Shown here in pieces: positions 11,763 through 24,617 of a stretch of DNA of 64,000 bases. The DNA is taken from NCBI GenBank assembly GCA_003254885.1, contig QANT01007733.1, positions 1 through 64,000 on the forward strand. The letters run 5' to 3'. The stretch's first letter is position 1; each line of letters begins with the position of its first letter. Source of the stretch: Purshia tridentata (lineage: Eukaryota; Streptophyta; Magnoliopsida; Rosales; Rosaceae). Both the position numbers and the translations under genes were made by a program. The notes under the pieces were generated by a model. That model made no database searches and was not told the DNA's origin. It worked only from the letters and a program-made list of their open reading frames with translations.

Positions 11763-13073
11763 CTTCTAATCTATTTATCTCTGTATCTTCTTACTAAGTT
11801 AGTAGTAATGTTTATTAACTACTTCCAATATCCACTCTTGCCTCTTCAATCTCACCTCTCACTAAAACTTAAAAACAAGATCGTGGATGAAAAAGGTAAG
11901 GTCATTCTGGGTAGAAAGGTAAATATTTCTCTTCTTAAAAAACAACATATGCATCACATGTGTTTTCCAAATGACATGCCTTGGCTGGATTTCCATTTAT
12001 ACTGGTATCAGATTTTTTATTTTATAAATTAACATATATTAAATATCGAACAGACCTTTTTATTTAAAATGGTATTAATGATATTAATATTTATAAATAA
12101 AAATATTTTATATGAGTAATGATATTTTATTTGTACATACTACTTCTTTGCCACATTTATTATTAGCTTATGGAACAATTGATGTGATGCTATATAATTA
12201 ATGGCACTAGTAGATATGCAAATAATTAAAATTTAAAATTTATTTCAACTTATTTTATTAATTGACGTAGTATAATCGTATTAATTATTATATAAAATAA
12301 ACAATTAATATAGTTAAATAAGTATTTAAATCCTCTCCCAACACATGCCACATTACTAGAAACTCATTTTATAGTGTACAATATATTTAATTTAATTTTA
12401 ATTTTATATTTTAAAATTCAAGAAAGAGTTCTTCTCATATACAACTTCAAATCCACTCTTTCTTCCTTCAAGACTCGAGCATTCTCAACACCTCCACAAT
12501 CTCTCCTCTTCCCCTCCCAATCATTGTTGTTTTAGTTTGTAAGCCACCCTTTTTTGAATATTTTGAAAATCTCTTCGCCACGAATACGTATTAATTAATT
12601 AAAATTTTACATGGTGCTTATTCATGTTTAACAGGGAACTTGGGATGTGAAATTCCTCTGACAAGGGCTCCCACCATGGGTTCATCAATCAGACCTGGGT
12701 TACTTACCAAATTAAGAGTACAATAATCCATAAACCTTATAGTCTTAAAAGAAGATAACTATGGAAATTTTATAAATATATATATTATTAAAGTTTGGTA
12801 AATTAAATTGAATTATGAAGGAGAAAACTTATCATGAGTATACACCCATTAAATGAAACTTTTAATCTAGTTTGTGAAACAATTTCTTTGCTTTACATCC
12901 AGACATCAAAGTGCTGGTCAGATAGATCAACCCAAAAATGATCTTTTATCTCTTACTCCATTACCGTACATGTTGCTTGCAAAAGACACGAAGAAGGCCC
13001 CCAGAATTCATCGGTTATCGGCCACAGGCCAGTTTCTGATGAGTGACGACAGTCATAGAATAGAAACTAGAAA
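11763..13073. other. AT-rich spacer
   Basis: Upstream of the cyclotransferase gene; strongly AT-rich at about 12000-12420. I see no convincing exon, RNA gene or terminal repeat. Confidence 0.4.
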
Positions 13074-13995
13074 CTTTATCTTCCATAAATTTTTTTTGGT
13101 ACTGAGGCAGGCCTTAGGCTCAAGAAAAGGAAAGACTACACAGGAATAGCCCTTGCCACAGCCACACCAGCAGCATCAGAGACAAGGAAATCTAGAACAG
13201 CAGAGGGGGGGGGGGGGGGGGAAAAAAAAANGAGGGGGGAATCAAAAACATGTAAACCCAAAGTAAGCTCCAAACTAATATGAGCAAGAGAGTCAGCAGC
13301 TTGATTTTGCTCCCTGTAGATATGAGTTAAGGAGCACTCCCAAACACGACCAACATCATCACAGCAGGCCATTACCAGACTATAAAGAGGATGGGTATTT
13401 TCAATCGGGTTAAAGATAAGGACAATGGCATTTAGAGAATCACTCTCAAGAACAACTCGCCTGAACCCACACTCCCAAGCTAACAAGAGCCCTTTGAGAA
13501 TCCCCTACAGCTCACCTTCAAGAATACTGCCAGTACCTAGCTTTAAAGCAAACCCTTTGATCCACACACCAGCAGCATTACGGATCAGACCACCAGCTCC
13601 CAAGCAACTAGGATTTCCCATAAAACTACCATCTGTATTGATCTTAACCCATCCATCAATCGAAGGATGCCAATGAAGAGAAACCAAGTGCCTATCAGGT
13701 TTAGAATTATTACAAAAATTGGTACTAAACCAATCCGACGCATATCTCAAGATAATATTTTGGGGCATAGGGGGAATAGAGAAACCATCCCCAAAAACAC
13801 AATTACAACGCCATTTCCAAATAAACCACAAGGTCAACGAAAACACAACTCCAAGGGAGATTGGAAGAGGTACAATGCTTAGATTTCAAGTTAGAGACCA
13901 TCCAGGTCCGAAAGTCATTAGAGAAAGTACCAAGAGCAGCACCACCAATTCTACTAGCATTCCAAATAGATAGGGAGTACCTTTATCTTCCATAA
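13074..13995 (-). mobile_element. 5'-truncated LINE retrotransposon with 15-bp target duplication
   Basis: Insert 13089-13980 is flanked by identical 15-mers CTTTATCTTCCATAA (13074-13088 and 13981-13995). On the minus strand an A-run sits directly against the 13088 end, as expected for a poly(A) tail after target-primed reverse transcription. The insert encodes the C-terminal RNase H-like domain of a plant non-LTR element: VKINTDGS, GAGGLIRN, VLESDSLNAI and REQNQAADSLAH. The 5' part, including reverse transcriptase, is missing. Confidence 0.85.
13136..13846 (-). pseudogene. RNase H-like domain of the LINE, with in-frame stop
   Basis: Two open stretches (13505-13846 and 13136-13486) lie in the same frame and form one RNase H fold of the type common at the end of plant L1-like ORF2. 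They are split by a TAG at 13505-13507, inside a motif that in relatives reads E-L-W-G-I-L, so a Trp codon probably became a stop. Catalytic-type acidic residues (TDGS, ESDS) remain. A G-homopolymer, an A-homopolymer and an N (13207-13238) break the region before the C-terminus. It cannot give a working protein. Confidence 0.75.
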
Positions 13996-14375
13996 TTTCA
14001 TTTTGAAAACTCTGCTTTCCAGGTCTATTCAACAAGTAGATTTTTATATGAATATCCTAGTGTAAACGAAATGGTATTAGAAAGTTCATCGCTAGTCCGG
14101 TGTGGGATGATTGTTCCCTATTCCGGTCCTTTAGAAATAGTTATTTTTTATGGCAGTTTCTGTGGTACAGACAAATCAAAGTATCTGCAGCGATATGATT
14201 AGGAATTTCACGAGAACAAGTCACAACAGATTTGGAAAAAAGCCTTGGAATCCACTGTTTTGCAGCTTGCTTCCAATACCATTGCCCAATACTATATAAT
14301 GTACAAAGATATGAACAAAGGTTGATAAATGATATATCTAATAAAAGAATTTTGGGAAATTAACAAAGGGTCTAA
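13996..14375. other. Spacer downstream of the PfkB kinase gene
   Basis: Probably contains the 3'UTR of the minus-strand kinase gene. No other signal seen. Confidence 0.35.
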
Positions 14376-17300
14376 TTAGAAGCTGGATAAATGATCTGAC
14401 CCAATATCTGACCTAACAGTGGAACTATCAATATGGAATGTGAACGACTCCGCCAACTCTACTGCATCTTGAACCCTAAGCCGAGTGCCCTGTTGCCCAA
14501 CAACTGTGGCTGCAACCCTAGCTGCTAATGTACCTATTCCTTTCAAGCTTGACACTCCTCTTAAAATACCAAATAAAATTCCAGATGCATACGCATCACC
14601 AGCACCACAAGTGTCCACTGGTACACATGGAGAAGGAGGGATATATACAGCTTCTCCCTTAACACCAATGTAAGAGCCTCTTGGCCCATCAGTAACTGAG
14701 GCCAGGGGAACAAAATGGCTCAGATACCTCGTAGCTGAAATGGGGCTTTCCTTTGAGGAAAAATGACAGAAAGCTCTTGCTTCGTCACTGTTTGCAAAGA
14801 CAATGTCCGCATAGTTCCCAACAATTTCCCTGGACAAAATTTTGAAAAAAATTAAATGAAAATGCTGAATAAAACAAACTAATATAAATTCATTGATATA
14901 AAATAGTGTTCACTACACAATTGTAAGGCAGAATACTCCCAAGTCTTAACCACCCCCCAATCTCCATGCATGCATGCTTCGAGTCGCAAATGAAGCAAAA
15001 TATATAAAGTCAACTCTCTGATTTTACAAACATGTAATTCATACATCATCTAAGGAAATAAATACTTTCAAAGGGATTACACACAGTAGTAAAATTCTCT
15101 TGATCTTGCTTTCTTATAAAACAAAAGGGAGAAAAAAGATGCTAGACTTAATGCATTAAGACTCAAATGTCATATTCAGACCAAAAAGAGACTCAAATGT
15201 CATATGTGAAATGAAGAAAGTATAATGTAGTCAATCACGTAAAATACCAGAAATCATCATAGTGTCTCTCAATGCAGGAGACGTCTGAGGCTGTAACTGC
15301 AACCAAGGCACCACTCCTTCGTGCTTCTTCACAGGCTTTTGTAATTGTTTTGATTGTATCAGGAAGTTCAAATAAATAACCTTCAACTACTAGTATTTTA
15401 GTATTGCGAATGGTGCTGGCCAAGCATGAATCATAATTAACAGTTGAAGATGTACCCTGAAACCATTAAGACATATATTAGGGTCTCATTTGATTTTACC
15501 TCAGAGAAACATGTAAGTTACTAAACCAAATGAAGAAATCATAAATACTCAGAAAACAATAAACAGATATATAAAATAACACTAATTCCAATGACTAAAC
15601 TTAAGTGTCAACAATATCTTAAAGCTTTTAGACATCCCAAACAGATTTTACCTGATATGCAAGCATTGTACGCTGGGCATCTGAACTTGTTAGAACTATT
15701 ACTGTCCCTGTTGTCCCATCCTTGATAGGTGCGGAAAGAAAATGCAAATTTGCCCGACGTAACTTTGCCCTAAAACATACATTGGGAAAGAATTTAATTT
15801 TTGTCAGATCTTTGAAAAAAAGAGTTAAATAACTGGTACAACAGGAACCAAATGGTTCAATAGTTGACCATATGGAATCCATATGATCATTTTAAAATAC
15901 CCAGGACAGTGCTAGAGACGGGAGGCAAATCAAATATGAGGACACACTCTAAAAGTACACTGATAAGGAAACTTTCAATTATGTGATGATTGCCATATCA
16001 CAATAAAGATGGATTTTTCCAAACATTTCAGTGATAATTGAAAACAAAAGGTGACATGATGTAAAAAGGGGTATCTCTTTGAATCATCCAAGCCAGAAAG
16101 CTTGGGGAGGAAGACGAGCCTTACCTGTAGAAGCCACCCAACGGATCACTCCCTACACTCCCTGCCATAGCTACACTCAAGGGAGAGCCTCCAATTGATG
16201 TGCTACCAAGCCTAGCCAAGGCCACTAGGCTGTTGGAAAGAGACCCACCAGCAGCAGCCTTATAGCTACAACCATCCATAGCACTCAAAACTCTACCTCT
16301 CTCTTCATGATTCACAAGCTTCCTTGTTCCCTTTTCTAATCCCAATTTCTCCAGAAACTCATCATCAACAATGCCCGAAAAGTCCACCTAGAAAGATATC
16401 AGAAGAAATACAAGAATTAGTTAAAATCTTCCCATGCATACCAACTTAACATCTTGTCAAGTAAAAGATTACAGCTACTTTAAGATCCAGTGCCGGTCGT
16501 TATCCCCTCTTTTCTGTAAACAAGCATCCTAGTACAACCATCACTTAGCTCAGAGCTCAGCTTATTGATACAACCATTTGGCATGGTCAAGGAAAGTTGT
16601 TGTATGATCCGAAATACTACTTTAATTCCATTAGGAAGCTGTACAGCATAAGTTATGTGATCCGAAATGCCATTTTCCTGTCCACACCTCAATTTGCTTG
16701 ACCATCAAATAAAGGCAACATTTTAATAAAATTTATTTACTTTCTTTATATATTTCAATGACCTATGCAACCAGGAAAGAAATTACCCTTTATTTTCCTC
16801 TACATTTCATAAATGAATTTTCTCATTTAACAAACACGGGGGATGCTATCTAGGAAACAAAAAGCAAAGACGAGCTGTTTTCTTCTTTTCCTAAAATTTA
16901 AGCAAGCAGTCAAATAGAAAAACTCAAAAAATGAAAGGAAAATTACCATGGCCTGCCCAAGACCCAAAACGTCCCATCTCTCAGGCAAAAGAGATGATTC
17001 AAAAGCCCTCTCTGCTGCTGCTTCTGCTTCTTCTTCTTCTTCTACTTCTACTTCTACTTCGACGTCCTCTTCCTCCACATCAGCAGCTCTCTCAAATTCT
17101 CCGCCTCTATCACCTCTGAAGCTAAAACATGAGTACGCCCTGAGAAACCCACGTGGACCTCTCGTCATGGAAGCAGCCTTGGGCCTATTTGTGGGCGTAT
17201 GATGGAGAAAAGCAAAGGCAGAGCTGGTGGAGGCAATAGTATGACCATGCGGTGGATAAAGATGTGTAGTTGGCGGATATAAGAAGAAAGAGAGGCGATG

Positions 17301-17420
17301 AAGATGGAGAGGGAAATTAGGAGAATAGAGTGGTGGAGAGGAGAGAAGGGTCTTGGACCTGGTGGCGATTATGTGGGGAGGAGAAGAGATAGGAACAACA
17401 ATGGACGGAGACATGCTCAT
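14376..17420 (-). CDS. NARA5: Chloroplast PfkB-type carbohydrate kinase (NARA5-like)
   Basis: Adenosine/ribokinase-superfamily sugar kinase. The Arabidopsis relative NARA5 (At4g27600) is needed for photosynthetic gene expression in plastids. Five exons: 16947-17420, 16125-16387, 15652-15769, 15248-15456, 14376-14829; total 1518 nt (505 aa), all phases agree. A Ser/His/Pro-rich N-terminus fits a transit peptide. An acidic low-complexity stretch (EEED, VEVEVE, EEEEEAEAAAE) precedes the kinase domain, which starts at WDVLGLGQAM. The glycine signature KAAAGGSLSN lies in exon 2, and the anion-hole motif DTCGAGD with catalytic Asp433 is at 427-433. Exons 2-5 are highly conserved. It is head to head with the V-ATPase H gene across about 0.4 kb. 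The substrate of NARA5 proteins is not known to me. Confidence 0.93.
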
Positions 17421-17799
17421 GCTCTCACCTTCTCTGTCTCCCTATCTTCATTCAACTTCAATCTCCTATTCTCCTTCACATTTGTTTACGTTTAATTATG
17501 TTGCTCTCTTACATTACATTCATTTAGGTGGGCAGCCTGGGCTTTGTTCTTAAGAAGTCAGTCCAAAAATGACAAAACAATGGTTTGGGCTTCGGCCCAC
17601 CCTATTAGCCATTTATTTCATTATTATGGTAAGACGTAGTACCCACCACGTGTCGACAGATTATGGGGCCACATATACAAAAGAACACAATTGCGGTTGT
17701 CCCTTCCTCTCCTCTCCTCTCCTCTCCTCCCATTCATCACTTTCCTGAGTCCTGACGAACATACGAAGCCACACAGACGACACAGTGAGACAGAGAGAG
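17421..17799. promoter_or_regulatory. Divergent promoter region: NARA5-like (-) and VHA-H (+)
   Basis: The two start regions face away from each other. The plus-strand side has a pyrimidine pentamer run (CCTCT repeats, about 17704-17730) and ends in the VHA-H non-coding first exon, whose GAGAG/GTAAGC donor follows 17799. No TATA box was placed on either side, which fits two housekeeping genes sharing one promoter region. Confidence 0.5.
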
Positions 17800-18006
17800 G
17801 TAAGCCCATCGATCCTAAATCGGGATACAATTACAATTGGGTTTCAATTCACCATTATATTTGATACCTTTGAGTGTTTGTTGCTTTCTTCCTTTCATTC
17901 AATGAATCTGAAGTGAATCTGAGTTCTGATCTGGTTTTTTCATCTTTAGCTACTCGAATTGTGAAACTCGCAAATATTTTGAGCCGGGTTTTGTGTTGTC
18001 ACAGCA

Positions 18007-21000
18007 ATGGACCATGCTGAGCTCACCACTGAACAGGTTGGTTATCCAATCACTTCAGGTGTCTCATTTGAATAGGGGTTTGTCTGTTATACTCTCAAGT
18101 TGTTTTCTTGTTTTTATGAGATTTAACCTGTCCCATATGTTGTTTGATTGTTTAAATATTGACCACTCTTTTCATGCTTTTGAATATTTTACCTGTTTTT
18201 CTTTCCTGTGAGACTTACATTTGTTAATCTCATCATTCTTGTCTGTGTCACTGTTGAACAAGGATATGTATGGTTCAAATTTTCTTTAAATTTTGATTGG
18301 CATATTGTTTCATCTTCAAGGTTTTGAAAAGGGACATCCCATGGGAGACATACATGACGACTAAGCTCATCACTGGAACGTGCCTTCAGCTGTTGAGGCG
18401 TTATGATAAAAGATCTGAGAGCTACAGATCTCAGTTGCTCGATGATGTAATTCCTGTTGCTCTTTATCTGACTATTAAGTTACTTATTTCTCATTATTAT
18501 TTTAAACTTTATGGCTTCTCTCTCCTCTTTGTATCTTTTCCTATGGACAGATTTAAATTTGTACATTCATCCTAAACCAATTTTCTGGCTTCTTTCAATG
18601 CTTCATTTTAATCTGAGTGGAGAGATCTTCCTGTATTAGATGATTAGAGTGATTTTTTCTCCTGTGTATCTTACAATGACATTGACAAGGTGGTCAAATG
18701 TGGCAGGATGGCCCAGCTTATGTTCAAGTGTTTGTTGGTATTTTACGTGATATTTTCAAGGAAGAAACAGTTGAATATGTCCTTGCTTTAATTGATGAAA
18801 TGCTTACAGGTAACAGGAAGTTTTTGGGCTTTTTGAATGCACACTCATTCATAGGGAAAAACGAGTAAACTTTTCTTTCTTTTTGTCCCAGCTAACCCAA
18901 AAAGAGCAAGATTGTTCCATGATAGTTCTCTTGTCAATAAAGATATATATGAGCCTTTCTTAAGGTCAGCATAAATTTACAAATTCATTGTATCAAGTGA
19001 TACTTTTTGTCTATGTAACAAATCCATCGAGTTTCTTTTCAGATTGCTCTGGAAAGGCAATTGGTTTATACAAGAGAAGAGCTGTAAGATACTTGCTTCA
19101 ATAGTGAGGTACTTAAAACATGATCCATTGTAAAAGTGAAATGCAAATATTCAAGGAAGTAACTGAGTGCGTTGTATGTTAATCCTTAAACTTTTTATTA
19201 ACTGCATTTTGTTTTTTTACTGTTTCTATGTTAATATAGTGCCAGGCCAAAACCCCGAGATGGCACTGTTTCAAATGTAGAAGCCTCAAATTCAAAGAGA
19301 AAAATCACTAGTATTGATGATGTGTTGAAAGGATTGGTAGAATGGCTTTGTGCACAGGTATGCTTTCAACTTTGGGTTATATGTTGTACTGAATGCAACT
19401 GAGTGCCTGTGTTGTTTTGGATGCCTGGAAATTTGAGTCTTTTAGTATTTTCTGGATATGTTGTTGACAAATATCCAAGGGTACCGAACCGGAAACCTTA
19501 TTCACAACCTTATAATTAGTGGAGATGCCATTTGTCCCCAAGGTTATTGTCATGAGGAATGACTCTATCATGCTGTTAATTCTAGTTTCAATTACTGCAT
19601 GGCCACATTGTTGAGAAGTACTCAATTGTTCTTTTCTAGATCATTGGAAAAGAAAGAATTGTATGTTTTGGTACTTCAAATATGCAAAATGCAGAATGTG
19701 GAATCAAGGAACTTCTATTCTGATATTATATTGTGGAGAGAAAAAAAAATTGAGGATTAAAGTCTGCAAAAAGATGTGTTATTTTGTATGTTATTAGTTA
19801 TTGCTGAAAAGAAATGATAATTAGTCCTTGGGTTCGACGTGTGTTCTTATTTGGAAATATTTACTGGATAGAATTGTGTGATATGATATGTTTTCTCACT
19901 ATGTCCTCCAAGTTAATCAGTTATTCTGATGATATCCCAGTCATCACTTGGTTTTTATTAGTTTTGATGGGATTGGTCATCAAATCATGTTTCTGATGGT
20001 ATATATTTTGCAGCTGAAGAAGCCCTCCCATCCTAGTCGTGGCATCCCAACTGCCATCAATTGCCTTTCTACCTTACTAAAGGAACCTGTGGTTAGATCT
20101 TCCTTTGTTCAAGCAGATGGGGTGAAGTTGCTTGTTCCCTTAATTTCTCCAGCTTCCACCCAACAATCAATCCAGGTAATTTTTGTCATATTTTGGACAG
20201 ATAACGAGGTAAAATCTATAAACCATCTGTTTACATCCAAGTCGGCATGCCTCAATCCTGTCAGTTGGCAGGCCAAATAATCATTTGGTGCATCTCAGGA
20301 TACTTGTTAGGCTAGCTCCGAGTTATTGGACTAATAACTGAGCTTCCATATATTAGTTTCTGGCTTTATGGTTTTTATATTGACTATAGATCGTGTTTGA
20401 AACAGCTTCTTTATGAAACATGTCTATGCATCTGGCTCCTATCCTATTATGAACCTGCAATTGAATACTTAGCTACTTCTAGAACCCTTCCTCGACTCAT
20501 AGAAGTTGTCAAGAGTTCCACAAAGGAGAAGGTGAGCACCTTGCCTTTTGGGATGTTAAAAGTCTTTCATAACAAGAGTAATTTGTGTATAATCAGTGTA
20601 ACTGTGTATAGCTGTAGCTTTTATTCTTCTTATATTAATCAATCATTCAGAACAAACTTTACACCATCTACTGCATTGCTGACTTTGTCTATGTTACTGT
20701 TAGCAATAAGCAATGTTTGTCTTCATATCAGAGGAGTATATGTCATATGCATCTTTTATTAGTAATATGGGTTTGGTAATTTTTTGTAGGTTGTCAGAGT
20801 TGTTGTTTTGACTCTGAGGAATTTGCTCTCCAAAGGGACATTTGGTGCTCAAATGGTGGACCTTGGACTGCCACAAATTGTTCAGAGCTTGAAAGCACAA
20901 GCATGGAGTGATGAGGTGAGAAACTAGAAGGTTGTACCCTTTTTTGTTGCTGTAGTGTACATTTCATTTGGTCAGGCTGAGTTAAATGAAGGGACATTGT

Positions 21001-22242
21001 AGCTATTGTTGGTTTTCTACATGTCTGCATTTCTAAAGAAAAAATATAATTGGAAATACCATAACCATTGTGACTACATCCATTCATTTCTTTCTGCCTT
21101 ATCTCTTTCCAGTCCCTTCTGCAACTCTCTCTCCCTCCTCACCCTTCTGAATCTGTTGCATTAGTCGTTTTCCTATAAATTTTTTTTTTCCTAATTAATT
21201 GAAGTTTTTCATAGGATCTCTTGGAGGGATTAAATCAACTGGAAGAGAGCTTGAAGGATAACATCAAGAAATTAAGTTCGTTTGATAAGTATAAGCAAGA
21301 AGTCCTCCTTGGCCATCTTGACTGGTCACCCATGCACAAAGATCCAATATTCTGGCGTGAGAATATTAATAATTTTGAAGAGAATGACTTTCAGGTATTT
21401 TTTACCTTATTCTCAAGTTTTCTTCTGTCCACCATTCCTTTTGGTTTTCTTAAAAGAAAGAATTAAATTATTTGCTTAACAGTTGTGATGCATAGTTTAT
21501 TTCTTGGTGTATCATGTTTGGTTAATTCAGTGGAACAAAACAAATCCTTAATAATAATTTGACATGTCAAAAAATGTTTCCCAACTCCCATGTTGTGTGT
21601 TGTTTTTGGTGGAAATGGGGTCCCTATCATGAGTCCTAACTGTACGAATACCTGGTAATAGAAATTTTTGAGTGTGCACACAGACATGCTACTACATATT
21701 GGGATTTGGGTTTGCTCTCTAACCCTCAATGTGATGTGGGTCTTGTGTTACGCTTCTTTGTGTTCTCCTGGGCAACTATGTTTTTCCAGGACAGCTTGGC
21801 TTCAATGAAAAAAATGGTAGTAAATTTGGTCTTTGTGTAAATTTTCTTTCTTAGTTAACCTCCTCATAGTGCTGAAGCAGAATTAAAATATCTTGATAAA
21901 TATATGGAAAACTACAAGTAATTGTAGTGGTCAATGCGTTTGAAGAATCTTGTGCCTTCCTTGATACAACTAATACATGACCTTCTCTTGCAGATTCTTA
22001 GAGTCCTAATTACTATTTTGGACACATCCAGTGATCCTAGGGCTTTGGCTGTTGCTTGCTTTGATATCTCGCAGTTCGTCCAGCAGCATCCGGCTGGAAG
22101 AATCATAGTGACGGATCTCAAGGCCAAGGAGCGTGTGATGAAACTGATGAATCATGAGAATGCCGAGGTTACTAAAAATGCCTTACTATGTATCCAAAGG
22201 CTTTTCCTAGGTGCCAAGTATGCGAGCTTTTTGCAGGCTTAG
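18007..22242 (+). CDS. VHA-H: V-type proton ATPase subunit H
   Basis: Regulatory subunit of the cytosolic V1 sector; it couples V1 to Vo and inhibits ATP hydrolysis of free V1. Eleven coding exons: 18007-18036, 18321-18446, 18707-18809, 18892-18964, 19043-19108, 19240-19357, 20014-20175, 20406-20531, 20790-20915, 21215-21394, 21994-22242. Total 1359 nt, 452 aa, normal family length, every phase consistent. It starts [10 protein letters not shown] and shows the helical-repeat body and the C-terminal block ([18 protein letters not shown], then [20 protein letters not shown]) typical of subunit H. A non-coding first exon ends at 17799. Nothing looks broken. Confidence 0.95.
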
Positions 22243-23016
22243 ATCCTCTCAACGGTGAAGCAGCGGTGTACTCGATCTTAATCTTATTGGCCAAAAGTAT
22301 TGTTAATTAATGAGTGTCAAAGTAGTAATTTACATATTAATATTATTATTTAAGCAATTCATTTTCTAGGGCCCTCGGTTGTGGAACAACTTCGGAAAAT
22401 TAATTTTTTGTGTTTAGCTGTGGAATATTATATGCGGTATTCGGCTATTGAATAAAATAAATTCTGTAATTCCATTGGGAATATATGCTATGTGAGCCTG
22501 TCTATCAATCAGTACAGTGAAGTTTGTTGCCAAAGATTCTCCCAGTTTAATTTTACATAATTTGTACAGTTTTTCTTTCTTTTTCATAGATTACATGATG
22601 TTTCTTTTGTGACCTTTGAAAGGATTTCCCATTTTTGACTGGACAATACTTAGGTCACTTTTGGGGTGAACCTCTATGTCTCTCAATGCATACAGCTGTC
22701 TTTTTATTTCAAAAAACAAATAATTAAAACATTTATTCACCCTTCTTATTCAATTTCCAAGATTTTCTTGTTATAACTTTTCATGTTTTTCAGATCTCAT
22801 ATTGTGTTTTTTCGTTGATTTTTAACCTTCATCTGCCTATCATCTACGATTTCCAGCCATGCCCCCAACCTACACCCCAAGGGTGACATTAGGATATCAG
22901 GCCCAACCCAAGATTATAGAATAAGTAAAAAGAACTCAGAAAAGGAAACAATCGTTAGTTTTTGCGTTAAAGACTTATTTTTCCTCCAAGCTTCAGGTTT
23001 TAAGACACAGTCAGCC
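22243..23016. other. VHA-H 3'UTR and spacer
   Basis: An AATAAA-type polyadenylation signal occurs near 22452. The rest is AT-rich spacer before the next plus-strand gene; no ORF of note. Confidence 0.45.
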
Positions 23017-24617
23017 ATGGAGAAGAAGAGTGAGAGTGAGGATATGGGAAAAGTATGCAAGAGGTGCAAACAAAGCTACAGTCCTTCCTCTAATACCCCT
23101 TCCTCATGCAGCTTCCACCCTTCTTTCTTCGTCTGTCGCCGTCATGACGATCAGAAAAGGTACCTTCCATCTCTTTCTCTCTATGTAATATATATACACG
23201 TTTTTTATGGTCAAATATATATTCGTTTGGTATACATATTGAGTTTCTGACCGTAAATTCGAACCCATTTGTTGAATCTCAATTTAATTTTTTTGTGCGG
23301 TAGATGTTTGGAGTGACAAATGACCATAATTTCGAACCCTTCTGTTGAATTTCATTCTTTTATCGGTGCAGTGGATGCTTGGAGTGAAAATTTTTGACTC
23401 TTTTCTTTAACTATGATGCTGAGTTGTTTAACCTGTGTTTCTGATTCATAGGTTTATTTTCTTGTGCTTGGTGAGAGATGTATCCGGACACACATGTGGT
23501 CTTAGTTCTGTAATTTCTTACAATGTTTTATTTCCCCAAACATTTGAAATTCGCGTTTTTGGTTTGTTTCGTTGGCTATACTCAATGATTTGATTTTTGA
23601 TGTTTTAGTTTTTTGCCTGTGTTTTTCTTACCTCTGTTGTTATAAGTGCCAAGGGAACATGAAACTCGGAGGAAGTTAATTTACAACAGCGAAGCTATTA
23701 GCTATGTGTCTCATAAAGCTGCATATGACAGGGTAGAAGCTCAGATAGGTCTCGTATGTATTCAAACCAGAAAAACAGAACCCTTTGACTCCTATAAAAG
23801 AGAGGAGGCAATAGGTCGCCCTACTTTCTAATGACTGAGCGAGTTGATATGATCTGCTAAGTTCAATATGTAACATTGTAACTTAATCAGCTTGCGGCTC
23901 TGAAAATGAGTGATAACTGATAAGGCTTAAGATGAGAATACTTCAATCTACGAAGACAATATAGAAGAAGATTATTGTTCGGGTCCAGAATAATTTCTTA
24001 TTCTTCTTGCTCTTTTGCGGAATTGGATACTAGAGTCATATAAATTTTTATGACAGGAGGTCAATTAAGAAGACACAATTATTTGGAACACTGAATCAGA
24101 TAGCAACGGATACCAATAAATTTAAAGTTGAGTTATCTGTGACATCTTTAGAAAGATTGATGAAGTGGAATTATACTTATCCAATTGGGATTTGATGCCA
24201 ATATGGAAAACTGTGAGCTGTTGTTGCGGAGGGAATATTTGCAGACCAAGAAATGATATAAAAGGTTTGAAAGTATCTTGAGCCACTGATTCGGGTGAGA
24301 GGGAGAGAGAGAGAGAGAGTGGTCTGCAATGAGATTAACTGTGTACTTGTGTTTTTGTGTGTGTGTACAAATTGTGTTCTGAATGAAGATTATTTGTTGG
24401 GATCTAATCTAAATTTTGGTCACTTTCCTATGATCCGATCTTTTTATAGCTTGTAGAGGATAATTGATGTTTACTGCTTCTTATTTGCTCAAGGTACTAT
24501 GAATTGGGGCCCAATGATCTGCCATATGCTGCCAAGTTCTATGATTGTTGCGGAGCTGAGGATCCAGAGGCATCTGGTTGCACCACCAGTTTCCACGTTT
24601 CTTATGATGATGATTGA
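23017..24617 (+). CDS. Small Cys/His-rich (zinc-binding-like) protein
   Basis: Two exons, 23017-23159 and 24494-24617, phase 2, total 267 nt, 88 aa. Cysteine/histidine spacing suggests a metal-binding fold: CKRC near the N-terminus, CSFHPS and CRRH before the intron, then YDCCG and GC near the C-terminus, ending in HVSYDDD. The C-x2-C ... C-x2-H ... CC pattern recalls CHORD-like or FHPG-type zinc modules, but I cannot name the family with confidence. The 1.3-kb intron holds a direct-repeat copy shared with 25302-25955. Function unknown; the conserved-looking Cys/His set and clean splice sites argue it is real. Confidence 0.6.
23652..24345 (+). repeat. Direct duplication, copy 1 (in the intron of the Cys/His-rich gene)
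   Basis: About 0.65 kb closely matches 25302-25955 in the same orientation; for example GTGTCTCATAAAGCTGCATA at 23706 recurs at 25325. Many stops occur in all frames. It ends after a copy of the sequence that in copy 2 runs into a zinc-knuckle relic, so copy 1 is the shorter at this end. Confidence 0.8.

Noticed and set aside
23646-23831. ORF of 61 aa inside the Cys/His gene intron
   Set aside because: It lies in the duplicated repeat; copy 2 does not keep the frame, so it is not under coding constraint.
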